DNA of 64,000 bases, from positions 1 to 64,000 of the forward strand of contig CAZIOT010000011.1 of assembly GCA_964540965.1 (NCBI GenBank). The letters are read 5' to 3'. The position numbers and the translations under genes were made by a program. Below the pieces are notes generated by a model that saw nothing but the letters and a program-made list of their open reading frames with translations, did no database searches and was not told the origin of the DNA. Below, piece by piece: positions 56,795 to 64,000 of the stretch; the first letter of the stretch is position 1; the number at the start of each line of letters is the position of its first letter. Source of the stretch: JADYZU01 sp964540965. GTDB taxonomy: Bacteria; Pseudomonadota; Alphaproteobacteria; Rhodobacterales; Rhodobacteraceae.

Positions 56795-57708
56795 AGCGTC
56801 ACCCTTGGGTCGACCGCGGCATAGGCAAGGTCGGTCAAAAGGTTCAGCGCCACCAGCGCGATGGCGATGACAAAGACCGCGCCCTGCACCACGGCGAAAT
56901 CGCGCGCGGTAATCGATTCGACCAGAAGCCGGCCCAGACCCGGCCAGGCGAACACCACCTCGGTCAGGATGGCGCCGCCCAGCAGGTTGCCGAACTGGAT
57001 GCCGACGATGGTGATGATCGGGATCAGCGCGTTGCGGAACGCATGGGCCATCAGCACCCGCAGCGTCCCGGCCCCCTTGGCGCGGGCGGTGCGGACATAG
57101 TCCTGACGCAGCACCTCGAGCATGGCGGACCGGGTCTGCCGCGCGATGAAGCCGATGGAGTAAAGCGACAGGGTCACCACCGGCAGCACGAAGCTGAAGA
57201 AGCTGCGGTCGCCGGCGGCGGGCAGGATCTGCAGGTTGACGGCAAAGACGATGACCAGCAGCAGGCCGATCCAGTAAACCGGCATCGACACGCCGATGAC
57301 CGCTAGGATCGAGGCCAGCACATCGGCAAGCCGGCCGCGGCGGACAGCGGCAAAGATGCCCAGCGCGCAGCCCAGCGGCACCGAAACCAGCAGCGTCAGC
57401 ACCGCCAGTTGCAGTGTGCGCGGCGCGGCGTCGGCGATGGCCGCGGTGACCGGCCCGCCCGACCGGGCCGAGGTGCCAAGGTCGCCGACGAACAGCCGGC
57501 CGATGAATTGCAGGTATTGCTGCAGCACCGGCTGGTCCAGCCCAAGCTGGCGGCGGATGCGGTCGATGTCCTCGACCGTGGCGTCGACGCCGGCGATCAC
57601 CCGCGCCGGATCGCCGGGGATCAACCGCATCAGCAGGAAGCTGACGGTTGCCACGCCCAGAACCGTCGGGATCGACAGAAGCAGCCGGTTCAGGACATAG
57701 CGATACAT
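56791..57708 (-). CDS. ABC transporter permease, DppB type (module 3)
   Basis: A 305-residue permease beginning MYRYVLNRLLLSIPTVLGV, the textbook DppB N-terminus. The EAA loop (LRQDYVRTARAKGAGTLRVLMAHAF) is near residue 200 and the C-terminus is LAYAAVDPRVTL. GGAGG lies five bases before the ATG. It is the first gene of the transporter transcript of module 3; its promoter, about 170 bases upstream, carries the TetR-type operator shared with the capA operon. Confidence 0.95.
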   Translation of the reverse strand: MYRYVLNRLLLSIPTVLGVATVSFLLMRLIPGDPARVIAGVDATVEDIDRIRRQLGLDQPVLQQYLQFIGRLFVGDLGTSARSGGPVTAAIADAAPRTLQLAVLTLLVSVPLGCALGIFAAVRRGRLADVLASILAVIGVSMPVYWIGLLLVIVFAVNLQILPAAGDRSFFSFVLPVVTLSLYSIGFIARQTRSAMLEVLRQDYVRTARAKGAGTLRVLMAHAFRNALIPIITIVGIQFGNLLGGAILTEVVFAWPGLGRLLVESITARDFAVVQGAVFVIAIALVALNLLTDLAYAAVDPRVTL

Positions 57709-58022
57709 TCCGGCCTCCGCATCCGGTTGCAGCGGGCGGCTTGCCGGCCGCTGGCACGGCAGGAACCGGCCGCCGAAAGGGTATGGACCCCGGCGTTGAT
57801 CGGCACTGGAAACTCCCGCAGTTGGCCGAGGGGGCGGCCGTTGTATAGCCGGCGGACTGGACCGACCGGTCTGTTTTCGCAAGCTAGACCCAGACCTTTC
57901 CACCGCGCAAGACCTTTCGTGCCGGCGAGGTCCGGTTTCCCGATCAGGTATGGACGGGCGGCGGGCAGCCGCGAACAGCGCGGCGGCAAGGCCAGCCGCG
58001 GCTGCCCTTGCGGCCTTGTGCC
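57709..58022 (-). other. 314-bp intergenic region: dppB promoter and end of the metC transcript
   Basis: No gene is seen. The half near dppB is a long leader, about 130 bases. The promoter TTGCGC (57905-57910), 18-base spacer, TAGCTT (57881-57886) precedes the operator at 57858-57875. Near metC, 57983-58014 can fold into a 15-bp stem with two mismatches (GGCAAGG..CAGCC against GGCTG..CCTTGC) and lies nine bases after the metC stop, so it is the likely end of that transcript. Confidence 0.65.
57858..57875 (+). promoter_or_regulatory. TetR-type operator at the module 3 dppB promoter
   Basis: TGGACCGACCGGTCTGTT contains the dyad GACCG-NN-CGGTC (57860-57871). It begins five bases downstream of the -10 hexamer, exactly as at the capA promoter, though the site itself is in the opposite orientation. 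The shared sequence and shared geometry imply one repressor for both operons, probably the TetR protein encoded at 43084. Confidence 0.75.
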
Positions 58023-59186
58023 TCAGCCCGGCAGGGCGGCCAGCGCCTGCGCGAGATCGGCCTGCAAATCCTCGGGCGATTCGAGGCCGATCTGAAAGCG
58101 AACCACCGGCCCCATGTCCTTCCAGCGCGGCAGGTTGCGGCTTTCGGGATGCATGGGCAGGACCAGGCTTTCGAATCCGCCCCAGGAAAAGCCGATGCGG
58201 AACAGGTTGAGCGAATCGATCAGCGCCCGCTTTGCCTCGGGGTCGGGCGAGGCAAGCTCGACCGAGAACAGCCCCGCCGAACCGTCGAAATCGCGGGTCC
58301 AAAGCGCGTGACCCGGACAGGAGGGCAGCGCCGGATGCAGCACGCGGGCGATCTGCGGCTGCGTGGACAGCCATTCGGCCAGCGCCTTCGCGCTTGCCTC
58401 GTGCCGCTTCAGCCGCACTTCCAGCGTGCGCAGGCCGCGCAGGCCCAGATTGCATTCCTCGATCCCGGCGCAGGCGCCCAGATCCTGCGTCGCGCGGCGC
58501 ACGGCGTCGTAGGTTTCGGCATTGGTGGTGACGACGCCCAGCATCGCATCGGAATGGCCGACGATGTATTTCGTCGCGGCATGGATCGACACGTCGACGC
58601 CATGTTCCAGCGGCCGGTAGAACAGGGGCGTGGCCCAGGTGGCGTCAATGGCGGTGCGGATGCCGCGCGCCTGCGCCACGGCGACAATCGCCGGCACGTC
58701 CTGCACGTCGAACGTGCCCGAACCCGGCGATTCCATGTAGATCAGCCGGGTTTCCGGCCGGATCAGCGCGGCGATGCCAGCACCGATGGCGGGGTCGTAA
58801 AAGGTCGTCTCGATCCCCATCCGCGCCAGCATCCGGGTGCAGAAGCGGCGCACCGGATCATAGACGGTATCGACCACCAGAAGGTGGTCGCCGCGGTCGA
58901 GAAAGGCCAAGAGCACCGCCGAAATCGCCGCTACACCCGAGGCGGTGGCGATGGCCCGGTGGCCGCCTTCAAGCTCGGCCATCGCAGTTTCGAAGGCGAA
59001 TGTGGTGGGGGTGCCGACGCGGCCGTAGAAGGGCAAGTCGAACGGGGTCTTGGCCGCGGCCTCGAAATCGGCCAGCCGGTCGAACACAAAGGTCGAGGCG
59101 CGGACCAGCGGCGGGTTGACCGGGGCAATCCCGGTGCCATGCGGCCGCCCGGTATTGGCAAGGACCGAGCCGATGCCCCTGCCCAT
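58023..59186 (-). CDS. metC: Cystathionine beta-lyase / trans-sulfuration family PLP enzyme
   Basis: A 387-residue PLP enzyme of the Cys/Met metabolism family. Typical MetC segments: PFYGRVGTPTTFAFETAMAELEGG near residue 52, PLP-ring Tyr and ATASGVAAIS loop, YMESPGSGTFDVQDVPAI, and the Schiff-base Lys in HAATKYIVGHSDAMLG near residue 195. C-terminal FRIGFSWGGFESL is a MetC mark. It cleaves cystathionine or other beta C-S substrates to a thiol, pyruvate and ammonia. The ATG shares one base with the sseA stop. Placement in an acyl-CoA operon suggests a C-S lyase role in catabolism and not only methionine synthesis. Confidence 0.9.
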   Translation of the reverse strand: MGRGIGSVLANTGRPHGTGIAPVNPPLVRASTFVFDRLADFEAAAKTPFDLPFYGRVGTPTTFAFETAMAELEGGHRAIATASGVAAISAVLLAFLDRGDHLLVVDTVYDPVRRFCTRMLARMGIETTFYDPAIGAGIAALIRPETRLIYMESPGSGTFDVQDVPAIVAVAQARGIRTAIDATWATPLFYRPLEHGVDVSIHAATKYIVGHSDAMLGVVTTNAETYDAVRRATQDLGACAGIEECNLGLRGLRTLEVRLKRHEASAKALAEWLSTQPQIARVLHPALPSCPGHALWTRDFDGSAGLFSVELASPDPEAKRALIDSLNLFRIGFSWGGFESLVLPMHPESRNLPRWKDMGPVVRFQIGLESPEDLQADLAQALAALPG

Positions 59187-60028
59187 CAGACCGATTCCTT
59201 CGGCAGGTCGTCGCGCTGGCCCCATTCGTGCCAGGATCCGTCGTAAAGCGTCACGTCGGTCTTGCCGAGGCGCGCCATCTGGAACAGCAGGATCGCGGCG
59301 GTGACGCCCGAGCCGCAGGTGGCGATGACCGGGCGGTCCAGGTCGACGCCGGCGGCGGCAAGGTGGTCGCGCGCGGCTTCGGGGGCAAGGAAGGTGAAAT
59401 CGCCCTTCTGCGGCAAGAGCCCGCCCCAGGGCACATTCACCGCACCGGGCATATGCCCGCCGGCGACACCGGGATAGCCCGAAGGCAGTTCCCCGGTAAA
59501 CCGCTCGCGGGTGCGGGCATCGACGACACCGGCATCGCCTTGGGCCAGGGCGCGCTGCACCTCTTGCCAGCCGGCCACCCCGCCGGCCTGCGGAGTGGCG
59601 ACAAAGGCCGCGGGCGCCACCGGCGCCGCCGGGCCGATCTCGACCGGGCGCCCCTCGGCCAGCCAGCGTTTCCAGCCGCCGTTCAGAACCGCCACCGTGT
59701 CATGGCCGAAATGGCGGAACATCCACCACACCCGGGCCGAGACATAGCTGGAATCATAGACCACGACCTGCGTGTCCGCGCCGATGCCGAGCGCCCCGGC
59801 GACCTGCGCGAATTGCGCCGCCGGCGGCAGCATGTTGACGTAAGCCGACGTCGTGTCCGACGCGGCGTCGAGGTCGAAGAAGCGGGCGCCGGGGATATGG
59901 CCCAGCTCGAATTCCGTCCGCGCGCTCTTGTTCGCCTCGGGGATATACCAGGAGCAGTCGATGATGACGATGCCGGGGTCGCCCAGCCTGTCATTCAGCC
60001 ACTGCGGCTCGACCAGAAAAGCATCCAT
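59186..60028 (-). CDS. sseA: 3-mercaptopyruvate / thiosulfate sulfurtransferase
   Basis: A 280-residue two-domain rhodanese. The N-terminal domain (FLVEPQWLNDRLGDPGIVIID, HIPGARFFDLD) is inactive; the C-terminal domain has the catalytic loop CGSGVTA near residue 233, the form typical of mercaptopyruvate sulfurtransferases; thiosulfate enzymes usually have CRKGVTA. It transfers sulfane sulfur from 3-mercaptopyruvate to thiols or cyanide. It is 21 bases after the FadJ-type gene and coupled to metC. It could process mercapto acids released by the neighbouring C-S lyase. Confidence 0.92.
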   Translation of the reverse strand: MDAFLVEPQWLNDRLGDPGIVIIDCSWYIPEANKSARTEFELGHIPGARFFDLDAASDTTSAYVNMLPPAAQFAQVAGALGIGADTQVVVYDSSYVSARVWWMFRHFGHDTVAVLNGGWKRWLAEGRPVEIGPAAPVAPAAFVATPQAGGVAGWQEVQRALAQGDAGVVDARTRERFTGELPSGYPGVAGGHMPGAVNVPWGGLLPQKGDFTFLAPEAARDHLAAAGVDLDRPVIATCGSGVTAAILLFQMARLGKTDVTLYDGSWHEWGQRDDLPKESV

Positions 60029-60049
60029 GTCCTTCTCCTTTCGGGCGGC

Positions 60050-62185
60050 TCAGTCAAAGATCGAGGCGCCGGTTGCTGCCAGGTCGCGCAGCCTGGCGGC
60101 GGGGGCAAAGCGGGGGCCGCACAGGCGTTCGGCCTGTTCCAGCCGGTCAAGCAGGGTGGCGGCGCCGATGCCGTCGATATAGCCGGCAACGCCGCCGGTA
60201 TGCGGCGCAAAGCCCCAGCCCAGCACCGAGCCGACATCGGCATCGGCGGCGGACATCAGCACCCCATCGTCGAAGCAGCGCAGGGTTTCGGCGGCCTGCC
60301 GCAGCATCAGCCGCTGCGCCAGTGACGCGGCATCGGGCTGCGTCGCGGCGGCGGGGCAAAGGTCGGACAGGCCGGGCCACAGGACCGGCGCCTCGGCGCC
60401 ATAGTCATAGAACCCCGCGCCGGCCTTTTCGCCCTTGCGCCCGGCGGCCAGCAGCGCCTGCCCGACGCGGCGGCCGGGGTGCGGGACGTGACCCGCGCCA
60501 AGGTCGGCCGCGGTCTGCGCCTCGATCCGTTCGATAAGGTCGATGTTGACCATATCGGTCAGCCGCAGCGGCCCCATCGGCATCCCGGCCAGCCGCCCGG
60601 CATTGTCGATCAGCGCCGGGGCCACGCCCTCGGCCAGCAGCGCCATGCCTTCCATCATGTAGCCGACGACGACACGGGTGGTGAAGAAGGCGCGGCCGTC
60701 GCGCACCGCAATCGGCGTCTTGCCCATGATCCGCGCAAGATCGAAACCGGCGGCAAGGGTGGCGTCCGAGGTCGCGGCACCGCGGATGATTTCCAGCAGC
60801 GCCATCTTTTCGACGGGCGAAAAGAAATGCAGGCCAAGAAAGCGGTCGGGCCGGCGCAGGACCGTGGCCAGTTGCCCGATGGGTATGGTCGAGGTGTTCG
60901 AGGCCAGCACGGCATCGGGCCGCATCGCCGCCTCGGCACGGGCCAGCACGTCATGCTTGACGGCGGCATCCTCGAACACGGCCTCGACCACCAGATCGCA
61001 ATCGGCCAGCGCGGCATGGTCGGTTGTGGGCAGGATGCGGGGAAGGTGGCGTTCCTTGTCGGCCTCGGTCCCCTGCCCGCGTTCGATTGCCTTGTCGAGC
61101 AGGCGTTCGGAATAGGCGCGGCCGCGCAGGGCCGCGGCCTGATCGACCTCGACCATCACGACGTCCAGACCGGATTTCGCCGCCCGATAGGCGATGCCGC
61201 CGCCCATCAGGCCGCCGCCGATCACGCCCAGCTTGCGGATCGCCGTGGGCGGCACCCCCGCCGGGCGGCGCTTGCCGGCGCGGGCGTCCTTCATCGAGAA
61301 GAAATTGGTGCGCACCATGGCCCGCGCGCTGGGGTCGCGGGTGATCTCGACGAACAGGCGCAATTCGCGGCGCAGGGCCGGGTCGATGGGCATCTGCAGC
61401 CCGTGATAGACCGCCTCGGCGACCAGCCGTTGCGCCGGCAGGTTGCCCCAGGTGGCACGGGCGATGCCGGCGTTGAGATCGGTGAAGAACGCCTCGAACC
61501 CCGGTTGTGCGGCGGGCGAGGACCAGCCACGCATGTCCCACGGCTGCTGCGCCGCCGGATTGTCGATGATCCATTGCCGCGCCCTTGCCATCAGCTCGGC
61601 AGCGGGCACAACGGCCGTCACCGCCTTGCGCGCCAGCGCCTCGGCCGGGGTCCAGGTGCTGCCCTTGACCATCTCGGGCACGACCCGGCGCCAGTCGGCG
61701 ACGCGCGGCAGGCGCTGGGTGCCGCCAAGGCCGGGGATCAGGCCCAGCCCTGCCTCGGGCAGGCCCAGCCGGATGCGCGGATCGTCGGCGACGATGCGCG
61801 CATGGCAGGCAAGCGCCAGTTCGAATCCGCCGCCCAAGGCATGGCCGGCGATGGCCGCCACCACCGGTTTGCCGCAGCTTTCCAGCCGCCTGAGCGCCGC
61901 CATGCCCGGGGCGAGCGCCGCCCAGACCTGATCCGGCGCGCGGTCGAAAAAGCCGGCGATCAGCCCAAGGTCGGCCCCCGCGCAGAACATCGCATGGCCC
62001 GAGGCGACGATCACGCCGCGGATGGCCTCGTCGCCGGCGATGCGGTCGCCGGCGATGCGGTCGACGGTGGCGGTCAGCGCGGACAGGGCCGCGGCCGACA
62101 GGACATTAGGCGAGCCGTCGGGCATCCGCCAGGTCAGCGTGGCGATACCGTCCTCGCCCAGGTCCAGCGTCATCATCTCGGCCAT
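60050..62185 (-). CDS. FadJ/FadB-type bifunctional enoyl-CoA hydratase / 3-hydroxyacyl-CoA dehydrogenase
   Basis: A 711-residue fusion. The N-terminal crotonase domain has HAMFCAGADLG and GHALGGGFELALACHARI, with the catalytic glutamate in GLPEAGLGLIPGLGGTQRLP. The dehydrogenase starts near residue 315 with KLGVIGGGLMGGGIAYRAA (NAD fold) and has the catalytic His in FLGLHFFSPVEKM; the C-terminal HCDH domains follow. It performs the hydration and oxidation steps of beta-oxidation. The start MAEMMTLD shares a base with the thiolase stop. A 15-base tandem duplication near its N-terminus gives RIAGDRIAGDE. Confidence 0.95.
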   Translation of the reverse strand: MAEMMTLDLGEDGIATLTWRMPDGSPNVLSAAALSALTATVDRIAGDRIAGDEAIRGVIVASGHAMFCAGADLGLIAGFFDRAPDQVWAALAPGMAALRRLESCGKPVVAAIAGHALGGGFELALACHARIVADDPRIRLGLPEAGLGLIPGLGGTQRLPRVADWRRVVPEMVKGSTWTPAEALARKAVTAVVPAAELMARARQWIIDNPAAQQPWDMRGWSSPAAQPGFEAFFTDLNAGIARATWGNLPAQRLVAEAVYHGLQMPIDPALRRELRLFVEITRDPSARAMVRTNFFSMKDARAGKRRPAGVPPTAIRKLGVIGGGLMGGGIAYRAAKSGLDVVMVEVDQAAALRGRAYSERLLDKAIERGQGTEADKERHLPRILPTTDHAALADCDLVVEAVFEDAAVKHDVLARAEAAMRPDAVLASNTSTIPIGQLATVLRRPDRFLGLHFFSPVEKMALLEIIRGAATSDATLAAGFDLARIMGKTPIAVRDGRAFFTTRVVVGYMMEGMALLAEGVAPALIDNAGRLAGMPMGPLRLTDMVNIDLIERIEAQTAADLGAGHVPHPGRRVGQALLAAGRKGEKAGAGFYDYGAEAPVLWPGLSDLCPAAATQPDAASLAQRLMLRQAAETLRCFDDGVLMSAADADVGSVLGWGFAPHTGGVAGYIDGIGAATLLDRLEQAERLCGPRFAPAARLRDLAATGASIFD
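62031..62060. repeat. 15-bp perfect tandem duplication inside the FadJ-type gene
   Basis: TCGCCGGCGATGCGG occurs twice in a row. It keeps the frame and inserts five residues, giving RIAGDRIAGDE on the minus strand near residue 45 of the crotonase domain. It looks like a recent slippage event in a surface loop, with no expected loss of function. Confidence 0.85.
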
Positions 62186-63396
62186 CACACCCGCTCCACC
62201 ACCATGGCAATCGCCTGCCCCGTCGCGGCGCACAGCGTCGCGACGCCGAATTGCCGGTCGGCGCGTTCCAGTTCGTCGACCAGAGTGCCCAGGATCATCG
62301 CCCCGGTGGCGCCCAAGGGATGGCCCATGGCAATCGCTCCGCCGTTGACGTTCATCCGGTCGTGCGGCACGCCGGTTTCGTTCATGAAATGCAGGACGAC
62401 AGCGGCAAAGGCCTCGTTCAGTTCCCACAGGTCGATGTCGGCATGGGTCAGGCCGGCGCGGCCCAGCGCCTTGTCCACCGCCGCCGCCGGTCCGGTCAGC
62501 ATGATCGTCGGTTCCGATCCGACCGAGCACACCGCCCGCACCCGCGCGCGGGGCCGCAGCCCCGCTGCCTGCCCGGCCTCTGCCCCGCCCAGAAGCACCG
62601 CTGCCGCGCCATCGACGATCTGCGAGGAATTGGCCGCAGTATGGACATGGCGCAAGGCGGCGACCTCGGGGTAGCGACGGATCGCCACCGCGTCAAAGCC
62701 GGTCTTTTTCGCATAGGCCTCGAACGCCGGGGGCAGCGCGGCCATCGCCTGCATGGTGGCGTCGGGGCGCATCGCCTCGTCCCGGTCCAGGATCGGCAGG
62801 CCCAGCCTGTCGGCCACCGGCAGCACCGACCGCGCAAAGCGGCCCTCGTCCCAGGCGCGTGCGGCGCGGCGCTGGCTTTCCACGGCATAGGCATCGACAT
62901 CGGCGCGGGAATAGCCGTTGCGGGTCGCGATCAGGTCGGCGGAAACGCCCTGCGGGATGCTGCCCATCGGAATGGCAAGGCCGGGGTCGCCCAGAACCGG
63001 CATGCCGCTGGACAGCATCGGAATCCGGCTCATCATCTCGACCCCGCCGGCAAGGATGAAATCGGCCTCGCCCAGCGCGATCTTGCCGGCGCCCACCGCC
63101 ACCGCCTCGAGCCCCGAGGCGCAGAAGCGGCTGACCACGACGCCGGGAACGCCCTCGCCCAGGCCGGCGGCCAGGGCGGCGGTGCGGGCGATGTCGCCGC
63201 CCTGATCGCGGATCGGATCGACGCAGCCCAGCACCACATCATCGACGCGCGCGGGGTCAAGGCCGGTGCGGTCGATCATCGCGCGCAGGGGCAGCGCCGC
63301 CAGTTCCACCGGCGACAGTTCGGCCAGCGCGCCGGTGGCGGCGCGGCCCTTGCCGCGCGGGCTGCGCACCGCGTCATAGATCATCACCTGCGTCAT
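62185..63396 (-). CDS. Acetyl-CoA acetyltransferase / 3-ketoacyl-CoA thiolase
   Basis: A 403-residue thiolase. The nucleophile is Cys in VVSRFCASGLEAVA near residue 90; the catalytic histidine is in NVNGGAIAMGHPLGATGA, and the second cysteine in GVATLCAATGQAIAMV (the usual GGGQG is replaced by AATGQ). The start MTQVMIYDAV has a strong GGGAGG site. ATGA overlap joins it to the CoA-transferase gene, and TGATG to the FadJ-type gene. Together they complete beta-oxidation of an activated acid. The chain length or ring structure of the acid is not evident. Confidence 0.94.
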   Translation of the reverse strand: MTQVMIYDAVRSPRGKGRAATGALAELSPVELAALPLRAMIDRTGLDPARVDDVVLGCVDPIRDQGGDIARTAALAAGLGEGVPGVVVSRFCASGLEAVAVGAGKIALGEADFILAGGVEMMSRIPMLSSGMPVLGDPGLAIPMGSIPQGVSADLIATRNGYSRADVDAYAVESQRRAARAWDEGRFARSVLPVADRLGLPILDRDEAMRPDATMQAMAALPPAFEAYAKKTGFDAVAIRRYPEVAALRHVHTAANSSQIVDGAAAVLLGGAEAGQAAGLRPRARVRAVCSVGSEPTIMLTGPAAAVDKALGRAGLTHADIDLWELNEAFAAVVLHFMNETGVPHDRMNVNGGAIAMGHPLGATGAMILGTLVDELERADRQFGVATLCAATGQAIAMVVERV

Positions 63397-64000
63397 TCGC
63401 TTGCCTCCCATGTCGCGCCGCGATGTTCGTCCAGCACCGGCGCGCGGCGCAAGGGCGCGTCGTCCCAGGCGGAAAAGCGCACCGGCTGGCGGACCACCCA
63501 TTGTTCGCCGCCATCGGCACGGGCGATGCGGCCGAACCGTCCGCGCGCCTGCATCTGCGGGTCGCCGGGCAATTCGGCCAGCCGGTTGACCGGCCCCCAC
63601 ATCTGGCCCGACGCCTCGAACACCGGCGCCCATTCGGCGCGGCTGCGGCGGGCGATCACCGCGGCGATGCGGTCGCGCAGTTCGGCGCGGCGGGCCACGC
63701 GGGCGGGGCGGGGCAGTCCCTGCAAGTCGTCCAGCCCCAGATCGGCGCAAAGCCGGTCCCACCAGGCATCCTCATGCGCGATGGACAGCGTGATCGCCGC
63801 GCCATCGGCGCACAGGAAGATGTCATAGGCCGGTTCGGCCTGCGGCGGCGGCTCTCCGCCCTGCCCGACCATGCCGACAAAGGCGGTGAACAGCGATGCG
63901 ACGCAATCGGCCATCGCCACATCGACATGGCTGCCCTGCCCGCTGCGGTCGCGGGCGCGCAGGGCGGCAAGGATGCCGATCACCGCATGCAGCCCGGCGG
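63393..64000 (-). CDS. Family III CoA-transferase (CaiB/BaiF type), C-terminal part, cut by window edge
   Basis: About 201 residues are visible; the 5' part lies beyond the right edge. The visible part starts in the family block GLHAVIGILAALRARDRSGQG-HVDVAM, and continues through YDIFLCADGAAITLSIAHEDAWW and the C-terminal RAPVLDEHRGATWE. The catalytic aspartate of the family lies just before the first block, so it is outside the window. The enzyme would activate an acid by CoA transfer from succinyl-CoA or another donor, the entry step for the downstream thiolase and FadJ-type enzymes. Only the active-site half is missing, by truncation of the window. Confidence 0.9.
   Translation of the reverse strand, partial: AGLHAVIGILAALRARDRSGQGSHVDVAMADCVASLFTAFVGMVGQGGEPPPQAEPAYDIFLCADGAAITLSIAHEDAWWDRLCADLGLDDLQGLPRPARVARRAELRDRIAAVIARRSRAEWAPVFEASGQMWGPVNRLAELPGDPQMQARGRFGRIARADGGEQWVVRQPVRFSAWDDAPLRRAPVLDEHRGATWEASE

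Noticed and set aside
55916..57757. A single long frame covering both module 3 permeases
   Set aside because: Only the part from the GTG at 56794 matches a DppC permease; the rest is the wrong frame of the DppB-type gene, which has its own start with a GGAGG site.
1..64000. tRNA, rRNA, insertion sequence, integrase or phage genes
   Set aside because: None was found while reading either strand; there are no transposase motifs, tRNA-like arms with matching stems, or attachment-site duplications that I could recognise.

Overview
The window is 64 kb of very GC-rich, gene-dense chromosome-type sequence, most likely from an alphaproteobacterium of the Rhodobacterales (Paracoccus/Rhodobacter type). 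Reasons: strongly G/C-ending codons, frequent ATGA/TGATG stop-start overlaps with some GTG and TTG starts, the gene set (GlcDEF, opine/peptide ABC transporters, hydantoinase/oxoprolinase genes), and a dispersed intergenic repeat built on ATATTTATGGACGAAGAATG that I recall as common in that order. No rRNA, tRNA, IS element, phage gene or CRISPR array was seen. Almost everything is a nutrient-scavenging and catabolic island; most genes lie on the minus strand.

Layout. 1-6.0 kb: a CUT2-type ABC transporter with a TorT-like binding protein, a divergent LysR regulator, then a PrpD-family enzyme and a MaoC-type hydratase. 6.0-8.8 kb: a LysR regulator and a tetR-MFS exporter pair with a clear TetR operator. 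8.9-22.4 kb: module 1 on the minus strand, binding protein-hyuA-hyuB-dppCBDF-M20 hydrolase-proline-racemase homologue, facing dpkA and an XRE-cupin regulator; the two divergent promoters carry matching 16-bp operators (15/16 identical). 22.4-28.1 kb: Hsp20, a trypsin-like protease and glycolate oxidase glcDEF. 28.2-43.1 kb: module 2, bisC-VOC-isochorismatase-two PuuE-like proteins-amidase-binding protein-dppBCDF, divergent from lysR-dadA. 43.1-57.7 kb: module 3, dppBCDF and capA-hyuA-hyuB-Rossmann dehydrogenase-amidase-binding protein, with a tetR gene; both module promoters carry matching 18-bp TetR-type operators (16/18) at identical spacing from the -10 box. 58.0-64 kb: metC, sseA, a FadJ-type bifunctional enzyme, a thiolase and a truncated CoA-transferase in one tightly coupled operon.

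How the parts work together. Modules 1-3 each join a Dpp/Opp-type importer to C-N bond hydrolases (ATP-dependent lactam/hydantoin hydrolases, amidases, M20 hydrolase, carbamoylsarcosine-hydrolase-like protein, allantoinase-like proteins), which points to uptake and ring opening or deacylation of small N-heterocyclic or N-acyl compounds. Module 1 probably ends in the cyclic imino acid pathway: a proline-racemase-family dehydratase feeding the DpkA pyrroline/piperideine-2-carboxylate reductase. Module 2 adds an S/N-oxide reductase and an amine oxidase. The last operon mixes acyl-CoA beta-oxidation with sulfur amino acid enzymes. Substrates are inferred, not shown. The most interesting items are the two self-contained regulons with conserved operators (modules 1 and 3), the active-site-depleted PuuE paralogue in module 2, and the Ser/Thr catalytic pair of the proline racemase homologue.
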